Below, piece by piece: positions 52,412 through 64,000 of a DNA stretch of 64,000 bases. A model generated the notes under the pieces. It did no database searches and was not told where the DNA came from. It worked only from the letters and a program-made list of their open reading frames with translations. The position numbers and the translations under genes were made by a program. This stretch comes from Rugalucina vietnamica (taxonomy: Eukaryota > Mollusca > Bivalvia > Lucinida > Lucinidae), in contig OZ024869.1 in assembly GCA_964017185.1 (NCBI GenBank), positions 68,790,315 to 68,854,314 on the forward strand, given 5' to 3'. Numbering within the stretch: position 1 is the first letter of the stretch; every line of letters starts with the position of its first letter.

Positions 52412-53446
52412 TGATTTGCGGTATATGAAGTCCTTGATAAAGCACAAATCATTTGAGATATTCTAATAAAAAAGGTCATAATTAAAAAAATAATCATCTG
52501 CGGAATAATACCTATTCTATAATTTAAAAAAAAAAAGGAAAACGAGATCATGCATCTGCACAAACTGATCATCGATCACCCTTAAAAAATCTCGAAGTAG
52601 CTTACTGTTTTAAGCAAGTTATAATATCTGGTTGCGTGGTATTATATCAAGTTTTGCAGTAGGCAAGTTTGCAAAATCCTGAGAAAATCTAGTTTTACCA
52701 AATGTGTACAACAAACGCATAGCTGTGTAGCTTTCGCGCATTCTGATAAATATCATATATTCGGTGTTGTCTCTATTGAGCAGTATTGAGGAATCTTGTT
52801 TCTTGCATATGTCCAACCGCCGACCAGCATTAACTACGCATCTCTTCATCGTTATGTCTGTCGTTTGAAACAAAATGGAAACTCGCTATTCTTGTTGTAC
52901 ATGTTTACTTATATCAGACACGTTCCCAGGCCCGAAAACAGGCTTTCTTGCGCTGAGCCGAATATATACAGATATTTATAAAACATTGTTTTTATAGTAG
53001 ACAAACTTCGCACCCCAAGGCAAAGTGAGAAGAGGGGACAGCGGCCAGGTGGCACGAGTGACCTAAAAGGGAAAATTGAAGTACGGACATATTCGACAAA
53101 AAACTAAATACCGGGCCAAAATTAATAATAGTAACAATGCCTCTCTATAGAGAAACTTTGATAATATTTTCAACAAAAGAGAGTAAAAATCAAATACATG
53201 GGCGGATTTATCAAATAATTGCATATTCTTGACCGCAGAACCAGAAGCCGAGTAACTGTTTCCTATGGAAACAAAGGGCAGTTTTGCCAGACAGTGGCTT
53301 TAATCGGACAGAGGTTTTTGATAAAATTTGGACAAATCAAAAATAATCATTTAGAAAAACACATCGGGTGTTTTATGAATAATAGGAGCTTAAAATGACC
53401 ATTTAACCATGAAGACTGCACCTTGAGAAATTCACCAGTTTTAATC

Positions 53447-53727
53447 ATCAGGAAAACATGTCCATTAAAAGTATATCCACTTGAACCCCACTTTTATACA
53501 GAAAAACTGGGGTTTGTAGGGGTATACCTATTTGTGTTTTTTTTTTTTTCAAAACATAGATTGTGGGTACTCGTTAGAACCGCCTTGCCGAGGCGGTTCT
53601 AACATGTACCAACAATCAATGTTTGGAGCTACAGTGTAAATGATTAAAAATGTCATTCTTTTTCTTATGAAATTTTCATTTTTGCAGCTGAAAAAATCAT
53701 ATATTGTAAGAGCAAGTTTTTTGTAAT
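53447..53727 (+). repeat. Family P hairpin repeat, copy 6
   Basis: Starts atcaggaaaacatgtcc. Core ttagaaccgccttgccgagg at about 53572. Right end gcaagttttttgtaat. Confidence 0.8.
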
Positions 53728-54041
53728 GATGACTTTAAATGTTCATTTTCACAAACTGACATGAAGAAACACATTGACGGGAAATTCAATTGTATTTGCC
53801 AATAGATGGAAACTACCAAAGTGCATTTAATTAGAATTCGATGTTGGGCTTACAAAATATAACCTTATTTTCTTCATCTAAGTCGTTATACAGCATATAC
53901 GAAACATCAGAGGATGTCCGCGTTAGCAGCTCAAATACATTTTCTATGATGCTTTATCTCTAGATGTACATGTACTCTGAGGCCTGGGCATCAATGACAC
54001 ATAAAATTGCCTCTACTAATCCTTTTCGGTATCATGCCGAT

Positions 54042-54227
54042 TCAGTCAAATGATAGGGAAGTGTGTTCTTGTACTTTTAGATTAACAAGTAAAATTGTCT
54101 TATTTTTCATCTTTTTATCTTGTGCCATGCAGGCATAATTTTCACCATGGTTGTATATCGTCTCTGTATCATGCCACGCAAATGCTGTGACAAAGACAGA
54201 GACAAAGATTATCAACCAAAAGCGCAT
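54042..54227 (-). CDS. Possible first exon of a small secreted peptide
   Basis: On the minus strand the ATG at 54227 opens MRFWLIIFVSVFVTAFAWHD, a strong signal-peptide pattern (basic n-region, hydrophobic core, A-F-A cleavage motif), then TETIYNHGENYACMAQDKK and a frame to a stop at 54042. tatatatat lies about 45 bp upstream and an internal atg|gtgaaa could be a donor. No family is recognised and no second exon found. A chance hydrophobic frame is quite possible. Confidence 0.3.
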   Translation of the reverse strand: MRFWLIIFVSVFVTAFAWHDTETIYNHGENYACMAQDKKMKNKTILLVNLKVQEHTSLSFD

Positions 54228-54639
54228 CCAAAGCCCATTTACTAGATAAGATGCTACTTAAAACAAAATAACACGTTTTGAATATATATATGAAGAAACG
54301 AAATCCAGATTGAGCCGTTGAGTCCTGTCAGCATGGAAAACGGGCTTACTAAATCTCACCCATTAAGCGAGATTCTCGCTCTGCGAGAGATTCTCGTCCT
54401 CTTGGCGCAGGTAAGGAAAATACAGGTAAATTAATTATCAGACAAAACTCTCACACTAGCTACAGGTAACCCATTATCGGTGAAACTCAGGTATATCGTT
54501 TCGACGGTCTACAGGGACATAACTTCTTTAATCGGATTAAGCTTATTTGACGGAAATTCTGTGTTATTTCCCATGGCAGTTAGGTGCACAGAAGTTCAGT
54601 ATGTTGAAAATAATTTAAGAGGTCAAAACTCGTATTTCA

Positions 54640-54740
54640 TATTGTGACTTGCTCAAGGTCACAACGAAAGGCGCCCAGTCTGAGGATCGAACCCGGGGCC
54701 TCAGGGACCGGAGTCCGACACTTCCCCAATTCGATTGAAA
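54640..54740 (-). mobile_element. SINE fragment
   Basis: The minus strand has gtcggactccggtccctgag then ccccgggttcgatcc, a B-box match resembling the copies at 4690 and 10160. Confidence 0.5.
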
Positions 54741-55384
54741 GTGATTCGAAACGGCGAAAGGGTGGGTATAATAATACGAGCTTGTTCACGTGAGTGCGTC
54801 CTGTTTATAGAATGCATGACTTTTATAATTCTTTTTTCCAGGTGCCACGCAAAGCCCGTTATAAATCATGAGTGACTAAAATTAGCGCTTTAAGGGCGAA
54901 AGCTCTTAGTCTGAGTGCGAAAGTGAAAATGTATACACTGAAACAGTTATATTGTGACCACCTTTATTTTTCATTCTTGTTAAGAAAACGACCAAATTCA
55001 CTAAGTACTGACAATCACGTGGTAGTTGTTTACATACAACCCGATAAATGACACCCACTGCAATTGAGAACGAAGCTGAGGTTTGATTTTCGAGTTTTCT
55101 CCTACAGCGATTCTTCTAACTGACTGATAGTCTCAGTGATAGATAGGTGCAGTTAATGCAGAAAATGAACATTTATTAAAAGAAGGTAACATAAGAGATC
55201 CCGGTTATTTTGTTTTCACAAAACACTTCAATGCCATCAATGGTATTGTGTTCGAAAAATATTAACTGGTGCAAAACTTCTTTTCGGTGATAAACAATAT
55301 ATCCTTTTACATACTGAATATATAGTCTTTATATGCAAATATTTACATTTTTCTAAAACCTCCTTAGATGAACCATTAGATGTT

Positions 55385-55745
55385 CATCTGTGTTCATACT
55401 TCCATGAACAACATTGTGTCACGCGACGTGACGTAATCCAAAGTTGACGTCAAAAATCATGAATCTCGCCAATCTGATTGGACGTTGTAAACGTCGACGC
55501 CGTTCCGCTGTTTGAACACATACTGTGTGTAGATTCTCTGTTTGCTGGTAAATGTGACCGCCTTGGTGATTTTTCAAGAAGCGATAGAGTGAAATGAATG
55601 TAAATATAAGCAATGAGTTTAATTTTTCTGTTGTTCATGGAGGTATGAACCGCATTTGGTCGCTAGCAAAGCTTACATGAACCCCTTCGGGGTTCATTCA
55701 CTTTGCACGCGACCCACAGCGGTTCATAGCTCCATGAACACTAGA
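55385..55745. repeat. Element with gcggttcatagct hairpin, copy 2
   Basis: Ends ccatgaacaac and gctccatgaacac. The right third is a palindrome, catggaggtatgaaccgc against gcggttcatagctccatg, with ccccttcggggttc near its tip. Confidence 0.65.
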
Positions 55746-56699
55746 AAAAATGAAATTCATTTCTTAAGTAAAACAACAAAATCAAACAAGCAAACACACG
55801 GGTGGAGTCCCTTTAGCAGTTCGGCTGATGTCTTTACCGCCTATCAAAAGGCGTCGGCGGTTTCATGTTTGAAAGTACTGAGAATAAAGTCCACCCAGAG
55901 ATTTCGCGCCAAAAGTCAAGAACTTAGTACCCGGATAATTATAAATATGAAGTGGTAAATTTAACACGTAACCGGATATTATGAAAGCGAAAGTAGACAT
56001 TTAAGTTCCTTTGAATTTATCTCAAGAACATCGTTTTCCACTGACATACGATGCACATCCACTCATATTGAAATGATTACAATTAGAAACTGTTTGTATG
56101 CAGTAAGAAACATGAATCACGTTTTACCACTCTCAAATTCTACATTATCACGGTATAGTAGGGGAACGGTGATGAACGTAAGTAAACAACTACAAGCCAA
56201 ACGCACGCTGGTGTGTTGACAAAAATGTAAAATTCTACATACTCCAGAAGCACGTCAGAGACCCGTTACATGTGCGTTTTGCACGCTTGGACTAGTGGTA
56301 TATAAATAGTATGCCTTGATGCAGGTTGTAAGATCTTACCGGTTGCTGCGCGATCCAGGCGCGTTTGAAGCTCAGCGTATTCCGGGCGCGTGTCTAAAAC
56401 GTTTCGAATAAAACAGGCGCGTTGAATACGCTTTGAACTCGTTCGGTGCGCGTTTAATGCACGCCAGTGCACGCTACATGTGTTTTCCGATTTTTTTTTA
56501 GATATTGCTTTGAAGTAGCGTGCACCAAGCGTGTTTGAGATGAGTGTTTGAACTTTTGCTTTGCGACTGTAGCACGTGCCTAGTGTGTTTGGGGCGAAAC
56601 ACAAACATACTCTAAAATTTGGAGATTTTTATACGTCCGGCACACGCCTTAGTCACGCGCTAATGTGTGACTGCTAAAGCGAGTGTAATTGCTTTTTAT

Positions 56700-57201
56700 G
56701 TTCGAAATAGTCGAAAATGGCATGCCATGAGAAGATCGGAATCTGTTCTGGAATTCGCGATCCCTCTCAATGCACGATTTGTCCCAAGCATGAAGCGTCC
56801 TCCAGGCGATGTATCTAAACTGATATTATTTGCATTTTTTCCCGAAGAAAATGTGAAGAAATTAGGGTCCAAATAATTTCGAGTAGCGCTTGAATGAGTT
56901 GTCTATCTATCTTCATATACTGAGTCGATCAATTTCTGATCATCATCTTAGGTGCTGGGTGGGACGGGTGCTAAATTTTGAATTTAGCAAGATGGGGAGA
57001 ACATTCGTGTTGTCACCTACATTCAACGTTTACTCGAAATTCGGGTTGAGTTCGAGTGTGAATTGGACATGTGCATACCAGATCGAACAGTTATGCACTT
57101 ACACGAGTGACTGGTCAGATTATCTTAATGCGTTTCAGTGGAGTTTGCAGGCGGAACTACTCTTCCTTTTCATTCTTGAAAGCAGGCATTTTATTGCCTG
57201 A
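56700..57201 (+). other. Unrecognised open frames, probably non-coding
   Basis: Two frames (to 56876 and 56890-57201, about 69 and 103 codons) contain LNARFVPSMKRPPGDVSKLI and WTCAYQIEQLCTYTSDWSDY. No domain, splice context or homology is recognised. Listed because these are the longest low-repeat frames in the region. Confidence 0.15.
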
Positions 57202-57204
57202 ATG

Positions 57205-59460
57205 ATATCGAAATGCCAAAATTTGAAATCATAATATGTTCTTACGTTCAAGACAAAAGAATAGAGAACAAGAAAAGCTTTAACATGTTTACACATGTAT
57301 AAAAATAGGCGGTGGGGTTAGGATGGTATAAATGAAAACTAAATTATGTATTTTGTTCTAATTTAATGTTATGAGCACATGATAGTTCGAAGAGTCACTG
57401 CTTATCTATTTAACTGAAATTGACAAGTACTCATGTCAATCAGAGGACCAATGGTCCAGAAATAACCCGAGAGTATTTTGAGCAACACAATGATTTGCAG
57501 TTTTGTAAATATGTTTTTTAAATTCTAAATTTTCATTTTTCAAACCTGACCATCTTTTGTGTCATCACAGGCTGGTTAGAATCCTTGAAGAACAGTTTTG
57601 AGGTTAAGAGTTATTATTATTTCATATGTGCTGCATGATGAGAATGTTAGCATTTTTGTATACATATATGAAAAGAAAATTTGCAGGATAGTTTTTTTTT
57701 TATCAGTATATGTGCATGTGATGTCATTTCTGTTCTTAAATGCAAACAACAAGGTTTTAGCATTCTGTGTGACTTTTCCCAATTTGATATTTGTATTTTT
57801 GTGTTGGTTCTATCATTTCATCATGCAGCTCATACTGCTTCTTCAATTTTCAGAGAAATTAGTCTTCCATGATATTCACTAAAAGAATTTACACAGTTTC
57901 AAAGGCAGTTAAGGTACACTAGACTACAGTTAATGATTGCATCATAATGCATATTAATTGTTGAAAACTTAACATATAAACCGACTTCTTTCATATGAGC
58001 TGGAAAATGCAATACACTAGGTAAACAAATTGAAAGGCATGTATGTTTTACTTTTAAACTTTTACAGTCTGTTCTGTTCAGTCTATCTTATTTTACATTT
58101 TGATTTATATAATGAAGTTTGTCGACAAAATGTTAATACATGAAACAAACAATGTGTAAACTTTCACACATTAAAAAATTCGACATGTGCTGTCCATGTG
58201 CTGCGCAACTTCAGGAGACGCAACTGAATGTCAGAATAATCCCTGCAGATGATGATTGTGTATCAGTGTCTACATTTACTTTTCTTGTGAGCATGGTGAG
58301 AGCTCAGGACTAATCCCGACCGGTCAAGCCTCATCCCCCTGGTGTGGTATTGTCAGTCAATTTAAAGTTTCACAAGTAAACTATTGATTCTGATGACAAG
58401 CTTTTTTGAAAAGCTTGTACTTTTATATACAGACAGAATACTTTTTTGCAAGAAATAGTCACCTGGTGACCTAAAAATCATGAAATATCCCACAATTTTA
58501 TTTCCAAATATTCAACAGTTCTCTGCATTGACAATCATTTATAAATAGAAAGAGGGATACAGTTTTAAACTCACATTTATTTAATCTTTTCTTTTTTCAC
58601 GTAAGGTAAACATCAATCTAGAAAATGGTGGATTTGATAATCTACGGTACCTACCGGTATATGAAAGCCTTAAAACTTAAACCCTGGTGAAATATTGTCA
58701 TTTGGCGTCTCACCAGTAAACTATTCAGATCCAGATAAAGCAGCAATGGTAAACAAAGAAAAACTTCATAATAAATATATCAAGATATTATACATCTGAC
58801 AAACCATGCAAGTGACTTTACCTAGTAGAAATTCCTTTGTCAAGTTATTGATGAAAAGTAGGTCAGCTTATACAGTCACAGTCTATGAGTCAATGATTTA
58901 CATGAAGCAAAATAAATCTCATTAATAAGAACTATTGTTAGAAAAACTAAGCACATTAATCCTTCTCCCTATCCTCTGATTTGACAAAACTGATATCCAG
59001 TAACTAATAAAACAAAAAATATTTCTAATTGACTCAGGTAAAAATTGATGGCAGACATTTTGTTTTAGGCTGTGGAGAGGCAAATAGAGGCCCCATACAG
59101 GGAAAACAGATTGACCATGAAAATAGACAGAACAAGTACATAAGTAAAAGTGACAAGTAAATAAACAAGTAAATAAACAAGAAAACTGTTAAGAACAAAG
59201 AAAAATCATTCAAATATGTTTACGTGATATATCAACAAGCTGTAATTAAACAATTCGCTACAAACCCAAGAAGAACTAGCTTTAGATAATTTCCAGCACT
59301 CCGTATTGAGCCTTTTTTTCCGCTTCCAAATAGAGCTTCTTATACTAATACCGAAAAACCCCTTATCAATTAATTGATAGGACAGTTTCTTTTCCATTAA
59401 TTGATATTTCATGAATTATTCCGCCTAGAAAAAATTGTTGCCTGCGAAATTTGCAAAATA
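57205..59460. other. AT-rich stretch without recognisable feature
   Basis: No exon, family member or repeat recognised on either strand. A 23-bp unit (agtatggttgaaatgagatta) is doubled at about 59462-59507. Confidence 0.4.
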
Positions 59461-59523
59461 TAGAGTATGGTTGAAATGAGATTATAGAGTATGGTTGAAA
59501 TGAGATTACATTGTTTATTTTAG

Positions 59524-60444
59524 GTATGGCTTCTGCCGAGAACAAATCCATAGAGCTCTCTACAATGGAGGAGGGACACGAAAAAAAGTTTATCCAGATC
59601 TTGGGAGGTAAAAAATAATTTCATAGTTTATATCTTCTAATTGATTTACTATAGATCCATGTTAAGGCCAAAATTATATTGATTTGTTTCCTGAGCTTGG
59701 TATTTGGTAACATTTTTTTTCATTTTGAACTTTTACCAATTATAAAAATTTAAATTTAATAGCAACATTTTTTTTTTTTTTGGCATTTGCATTTGAAAAT
59801 GAGCATTCATGATGGTTCGGTTGTGTTGCTTTCTGTCTTGTTAACCACCACTCCCACACCTACTCACATTATGAATGACCTTTTTTTCACAAATTATAGG
59901 CCCAGTGGACACACAAGGAGCAAGTTGCTGATGCAGTCATTGAGGAATAGGCTTAATATGCCACAGATATTTAACTGAGGTAATTATGAATAACGACTGT
60001 ATCTAGTTGTCTAATCTGGGTCCCCAGTATTCCACACTGTATGTACACTATTCTGTTGTAAGATAGTTGATCTAGATGTTAAACTGTTCAAAGTGAAACA
60101 TCTAAAATTCTTAATTGACATTAACTTGAATAGATGCACCGTTTGCTGCGCAGCTTAAGCTTTTGAACACTTTAAAAAGAAGTACAATTTGTAATACAGT
60201 ATAAGTAATAATTTAAAATGGATGCCGATCTTGATCTGTGAGATGTTCTAAAAGTATTCAGCTACAATTATAAAGCACAAAATGACCATTAATATTATTG
60301 TTGCTATGTTTCAGCTGGTGACAAACCCTGAGCGACCAGTCATCTTCCATAAAGAGTGCAACAACCTTTTGGCCAATAGCTACCCTCCCAATTTTCGTAC
60401 CACCACTTCATATGTGATTTTGACGACCTGTGAGGACATTTACC
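59524..60444 (+). pseudogene. Unrecognised exon cluster, probably decayed
   Basis: Three stretches look exon-like. 59524-59610 has MASAENKSIELSTMEEGHEK then KFIQILG, ending gggag|gtaaaa. 59902-59979 has AQWTHKEQVADAVIEE, then a stop in that frame. 60315-60446 has LVTNPERPVIFHKECNNLLA then NSYPPNFRTTTSYVILTTCE and DIYR, then TGA, after which the frame stays open for about 62 more codons. The three peptides read naturally in order, but canonical splicing does not join them in one frame. No family is recognised. Confidence 0.35.
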
Positions 60445-60649
60445 GATGATTTGGAAATAAGGAAAGAAATATTGTGTGTTTGTACGAGTCAACTGACTGT
60501 GTTGCCTCACAACTTGTCGAAAATATGTGGGCTTTCCCAAAATGGTGTACTAAGACTTTTAAAACAACAAGACTATATATCAGGAATCCTGTGAAATTTA
60601 AACCTAGGGCGAAAAATTCTGGAGGACGTTTGGATACATGAAAATCTCC

Positions 60650-61724
60650 AATATTGTTAGGACAAAGCAGTGTTTCAAATCTTAATTTTTACGATGTACC
60701 CCAAAACGAATCAAATTGTCAGACAGTCACATACAGATTTAAGGATGTTCGATGCTAACATTGAACAGCATTTGATTCGGAACTTCCGATTTTTATTTTG
60801 ATAAATATCTCGTAAACGACTACAGATATTTTCCTTATATTTTATATCTGAATACATATTGATGATATGCGTTGAACGAGTCATAAAAATTGTCGATCTA
60901 AGGAACTTCATTTTTAACCCCCTTTTCTGCTAACTCCTTTTCAGAAAATTTTAAGTGTCAGCAAAATTTAGGGGGTAGGGTAGATTAAACTTAAATATTA
61001 CACAATTTCAAATTTCTTGCACTGATTTAATGTTTATTTTTAGCAGAAGTAGATGTATACAAGGTCTTCTATATCAGTATTTCTTTATTTGGTGTACAGT
61101 GCTAGTTTTGAAATTTTGTTTGGTTTTATGAAATGGGATGTAAGACATAAACCAGCCGAAAAAAGGCTTAAAAGTTTGATTTTCAGGTTGTTGGTTCTCT
61201 CTTATATGCACACTACCCTTTATTTTTATTTATTCATTTTCTTAAATTCAAAAATATGAATAAGTTGTTTGTTGTGTGAAAATACAAGAAACAGTTTGAT
61301 TCTACAAATATGGAATTAATACATTCATAAATATTGAATTTTCCAACTTTTCAAGTTAGAATGTAGGGTTGTTAAATGAATTGATACATTTGTCATCCAT
61401 TTCAAGAAGAAAATATACATATGTTTTAGGTCCAAAAATTGTCAGCGTTACTTAAACAAAATGACCTTTTGAAAGCAATCATGGTGTATTGTTTGTCTAA
61501 AAATGTACATGTGAAAGAATTGAAAATTTATTATTTTTTCTAATTTTCAAACATTTTGTTTAGAGGTCTCATTCAGAGGCCTGTAGCTTGCACACTACCT
61601 ATATTTATTTTGTTTTCATATGTCTTATTTTAAATTTTGGAATAAAAAAAGTGAGGTAAGAAAAAAGTTTGAATACTTTTTCATTGGCAGCGAACATCCT
61701 TAAACAATTCTATGCGTAATACAC
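60650..61724. other. AT-rich stretch without recognisable feature
   Basis: Nothing supported on either strand. Ends at a family P repeat. Confidence 0.4.
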
Positions 61725-61817
61725 ATCAAGGAAACGTCCATGAAATATTAACCCCCTTATATCCCAGTTTTGTGTTTAAAAACTGTGGTTTACAAATGTA
61801 TACCTAATTTTCTCTCT

Positions 61818-61862
<45 letters not shown>

Positions 61863-62032
61863 CTAAAACATAGATTGTAGATATATGTTCCGCTAACGTG
61901 TGCCCACATACCCACAATCAGTGTTTTGAGCAAATGTTATAAGAAAAATATAATATCAAGATTTCCTTACCTGAAAATTTTGACTTTTTACAGCTCAAGA
62001 AAATTAAATTGCATGGGCATGTTTTCGTAAAT
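61725..62032 (+). repeat. Family P hairpin repeat, copy 7, degraded, with poly-T expansion
   Basis: Recognisable arms (aacccccttatatcccagtt, tctaaaacatagattgta, catgggcatgttttcgtaaa), but the central palindrome is mostly lost. A run of about 38 T occupies 61822-61859. Confidence 0.7.
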
Positions 62033-62039
62033 TACCGTT

Positions 62040-63145
62040 ATGAAAAGAATTCAAATGTGTACGTTAGTGATCACAGGTAGATTTCTTATTTTGCATTCCG
62101 TTCACATTTTCATTTTAGAGTGTTTGTCATCATGCATAGGTATTGTTTGAAGACACCCAAATAACCCAGTGGTATCAAGTAGGATGCTAGTAACTCTGTC
62201 TTTATCATGTTGTCCACAGGGTTTTAGGTCCGTCGCAGTGCGGGATGATTCTTTATATGATATCAAGTTATCAACTACTGATTCTTTATGACATCGCTAC
62301 GGATTCTTTTTGGATTCTTTTTGATTTTCATAGCTCATCTATTGGAGTTCACATAAGGGTGATTTAAAAAAAATGCCTCCTTTTTTTTAGAACTGATCTA
62401 CAGCAAATGTAAAAAAGACTTTCAAATGATTGTTTAATGCCAGAATATGTGTTTCGTTAGTATTAAGATGTTTGCAAGATTTGAGGCCAATATCTGCTTT
62501 CGTTTTCATTTTATACCATTTAAGTGTCAAAAATGTCCAAAGTGTAACATAAAAAGTGTGACTTTTTTTGTGCAAGTTTATTTTTCAAAGTTGCATGTCC
62601 TAAATAATTTCTTATTTGAGGTTTGTTGTAAGTTTTTACACAAGATATATACCACTGTGACTGAACAATAAAAATATAATGATTTTAGCTGTATCTGTTG
62701 CCTATTGGAATTTGTGATACTCAAAGTTATGTTGGGGCTGCAAAACGCTGTCCTAAGTGTAACAACACTTAATCATTTTATAAAAGAATAACTGCATTCT
62801 TTAGGACAGTATGCCTTATTTTTTGAATACCTACTATAGATTGTCATCTAAAAGAGTAACTCTGTTTGAATTACCACTTAGCAAGTAAAATTTCTGGCCA
62901 ATTAAACCCCAATTTTTGGGCGTTACGCTTGGGACAGAAAAAATCCCTTTTTTTCGTACATTTTTGGTCATTTCTCAGAAAATACTGTACAGAATTGAAT
63001 GAAGTTAAGTTTTTCTGAAACATAAATTTCTTGTCTATGTCCTCAAAATAACCACATCCTTTCATGTAATGATTTACAGCTCCGTTTCAAAAGTTTAGTA
63101 CATTGCGATTTGTTTCATTAGTAATGGCATAGCAGTACCAGTAGT
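62040..63145. other. AT-rich stretch without recognisable feature
   Basis: No exon or repeat family recognised. Confidence 0.35.
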
Positions 63146-63148
63146 TGA

Positions 63149-64000
63149 AGCTTAGCCAAATGTTATTGGGTGTTTGCAGATTTGAACGGATTTTGTTATG
63201 TCAAACTTAATACATAACACTATTCACTGATTGTAACATTTTAGATTTTAATCGATTGATTTATCAATAGTAACACATTAAAATGACAAGCAAAATATCA
63301 TAACTTCAGGGATACAAATATCAGCTTTAACATTGATTTCAAACACTTCAAGAAAGTTTTAACCAAAAACAGATAATATCGTTAAATTGGCATATCACCC
63401 GGCATACTACACCTAACATAATATTTGGTCTACCCTATGTATATTCAAGTTTATCGAGGCTTGATATATTGCACCCAAATAGCCATGGTACACCAAATCA
63501 TACAATCAGTCAGCGTTTGATACATAATTACACATACAACCGATTATTTTTACAAATAACACTGATCAAACCGTTGAATATTAGTATTTGATCCAAAGAA
63601 AGCCGATCGAAAAGGTTCTGGGACACAAAATGGCAAAACGACGGTCCAAATAAGGTAAGGCAGTGTAGTAGGATGCAAGATTTCAAGCTTAAATAACCAC
63701 GACTGTACATAGGGTAGACTAAATATTATGTAAGGTGTAGTCTCCAGGACGCTCTGTCATTTTATTGGAATAATAAACTTTTAGTTCAAACTTTCATGTA
63801 ATGTGAGAAATCACTGATAACATTGATATTTGTGTCACAGAAGTAATATGATATTTCGTTTATAATATTTAATGTGTTATTATCTATTTATAAAACGATC
63901 AAAACCTAAATTGTTACAATCAGTGAATAATTATATGTATTTGGATTGACTTAGCGAAATCCGTTCAAATCTGCAAACACCTTATAAAATTTGGCCAAGC
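63149..64000. mobile_element. Large inverted repeat reaching the window edge
   Basis: gcttagccaaatgttattgg at the left and its near complement ending tttggccaagc at the last base form the outer ends. Arms of about 300 bp pair imperfectly (gtttgcagatttgaacggat; cacctaacataatatttggt; accctatgtat). The loop is about 63440-63705. A palindromic transposon or foldback is likely. It may extend past the window. Confidence 0.65.

Noticed and set aside
52168-52572. 134-codon Lys/Glu-rich minus-strand frame
   Set aside because: Its core is the (TTTC)n array read in reverse.
56266-56604. 112-codon minus-strand frame
   Set aside because: Rich in recurring gcgcgttt / cacgct words with no domain or splice context. 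Probably a degenerate repeat.

Overview
This looks like a eukaryotic nuclear window, most plausibly from a bivalve mollusc. It is intron-rich, microsatellite-rich and crowded with short non-autonomous transposons. The mollusc assignment rests on general resemblance of the repeat classes (minisatellite-bearing Helitron/Helentron-type elements, tRNA-headed SINEs, mariner and hAT fragments). It is an inference and no search was run. No bacterial-type genes, rRNA, CRISPR array or credible functional tRNA were seen.

The only well-supported gene is on the + strand. I assembled 29 coding exons between 10453 and 47441 by eye. Every junction has AG acceptor and GT donor dinucleotides, all phases agree, and the exons sum to 3588 nt, exactly 1196 codons with no internal stop. 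The protein is a long, highly charged, probably disordered N-terminal region. In the last exon it reaches the first helix of what looks like a tetratricopeptide repeat (TPR). The reading frame is still open at the last donor, so the gene continues past the window or across an intron of more than 16.5 kb. A TTC6-like TPR protein is the best guess, at low confidence.

Layout: 1-5.3 kb holds hairpin-centred repeats, a 264-bp tandem duplication, a 1.1-kb field of (CTCA)/(ATTC) microsatellite and a LINE fragment. 5.3-6.8 kb is a foldback element with minisatellite ends and a 10-bp target duplication. 7.5-9.5 kb is a tandem repeat with a 534-bp period. 10.4-47.4 kb is the gene, whose introns carry 15 copies of one GAGCC...GGCTC hairpin MITE, Helentron-like elements (one nested with a precise empty site), a hAT MITE, a mariner derivative nested in a MITE, other foldbacks, and decayed partial copies of at least four of the gene's own exons. 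47.4-64 kb has no further exon of this gene, only SINE pieces, diverged repeats, one possible secreted-peptide first exon on the minus strand, an unrecognised and probably decayed exon cluster near 60 kb, and a large inverted repeat running to the window edge.

The striking signal is how transposons interact with gene structure: several sit within 4-20 nt of a splice acceptor. I found no convincing new multi-gene system. The most unusual observations are the Helentron nesting with its empty-site copy, the intron-confined MITE family, the splice-site insertions and the repeated exon relics.
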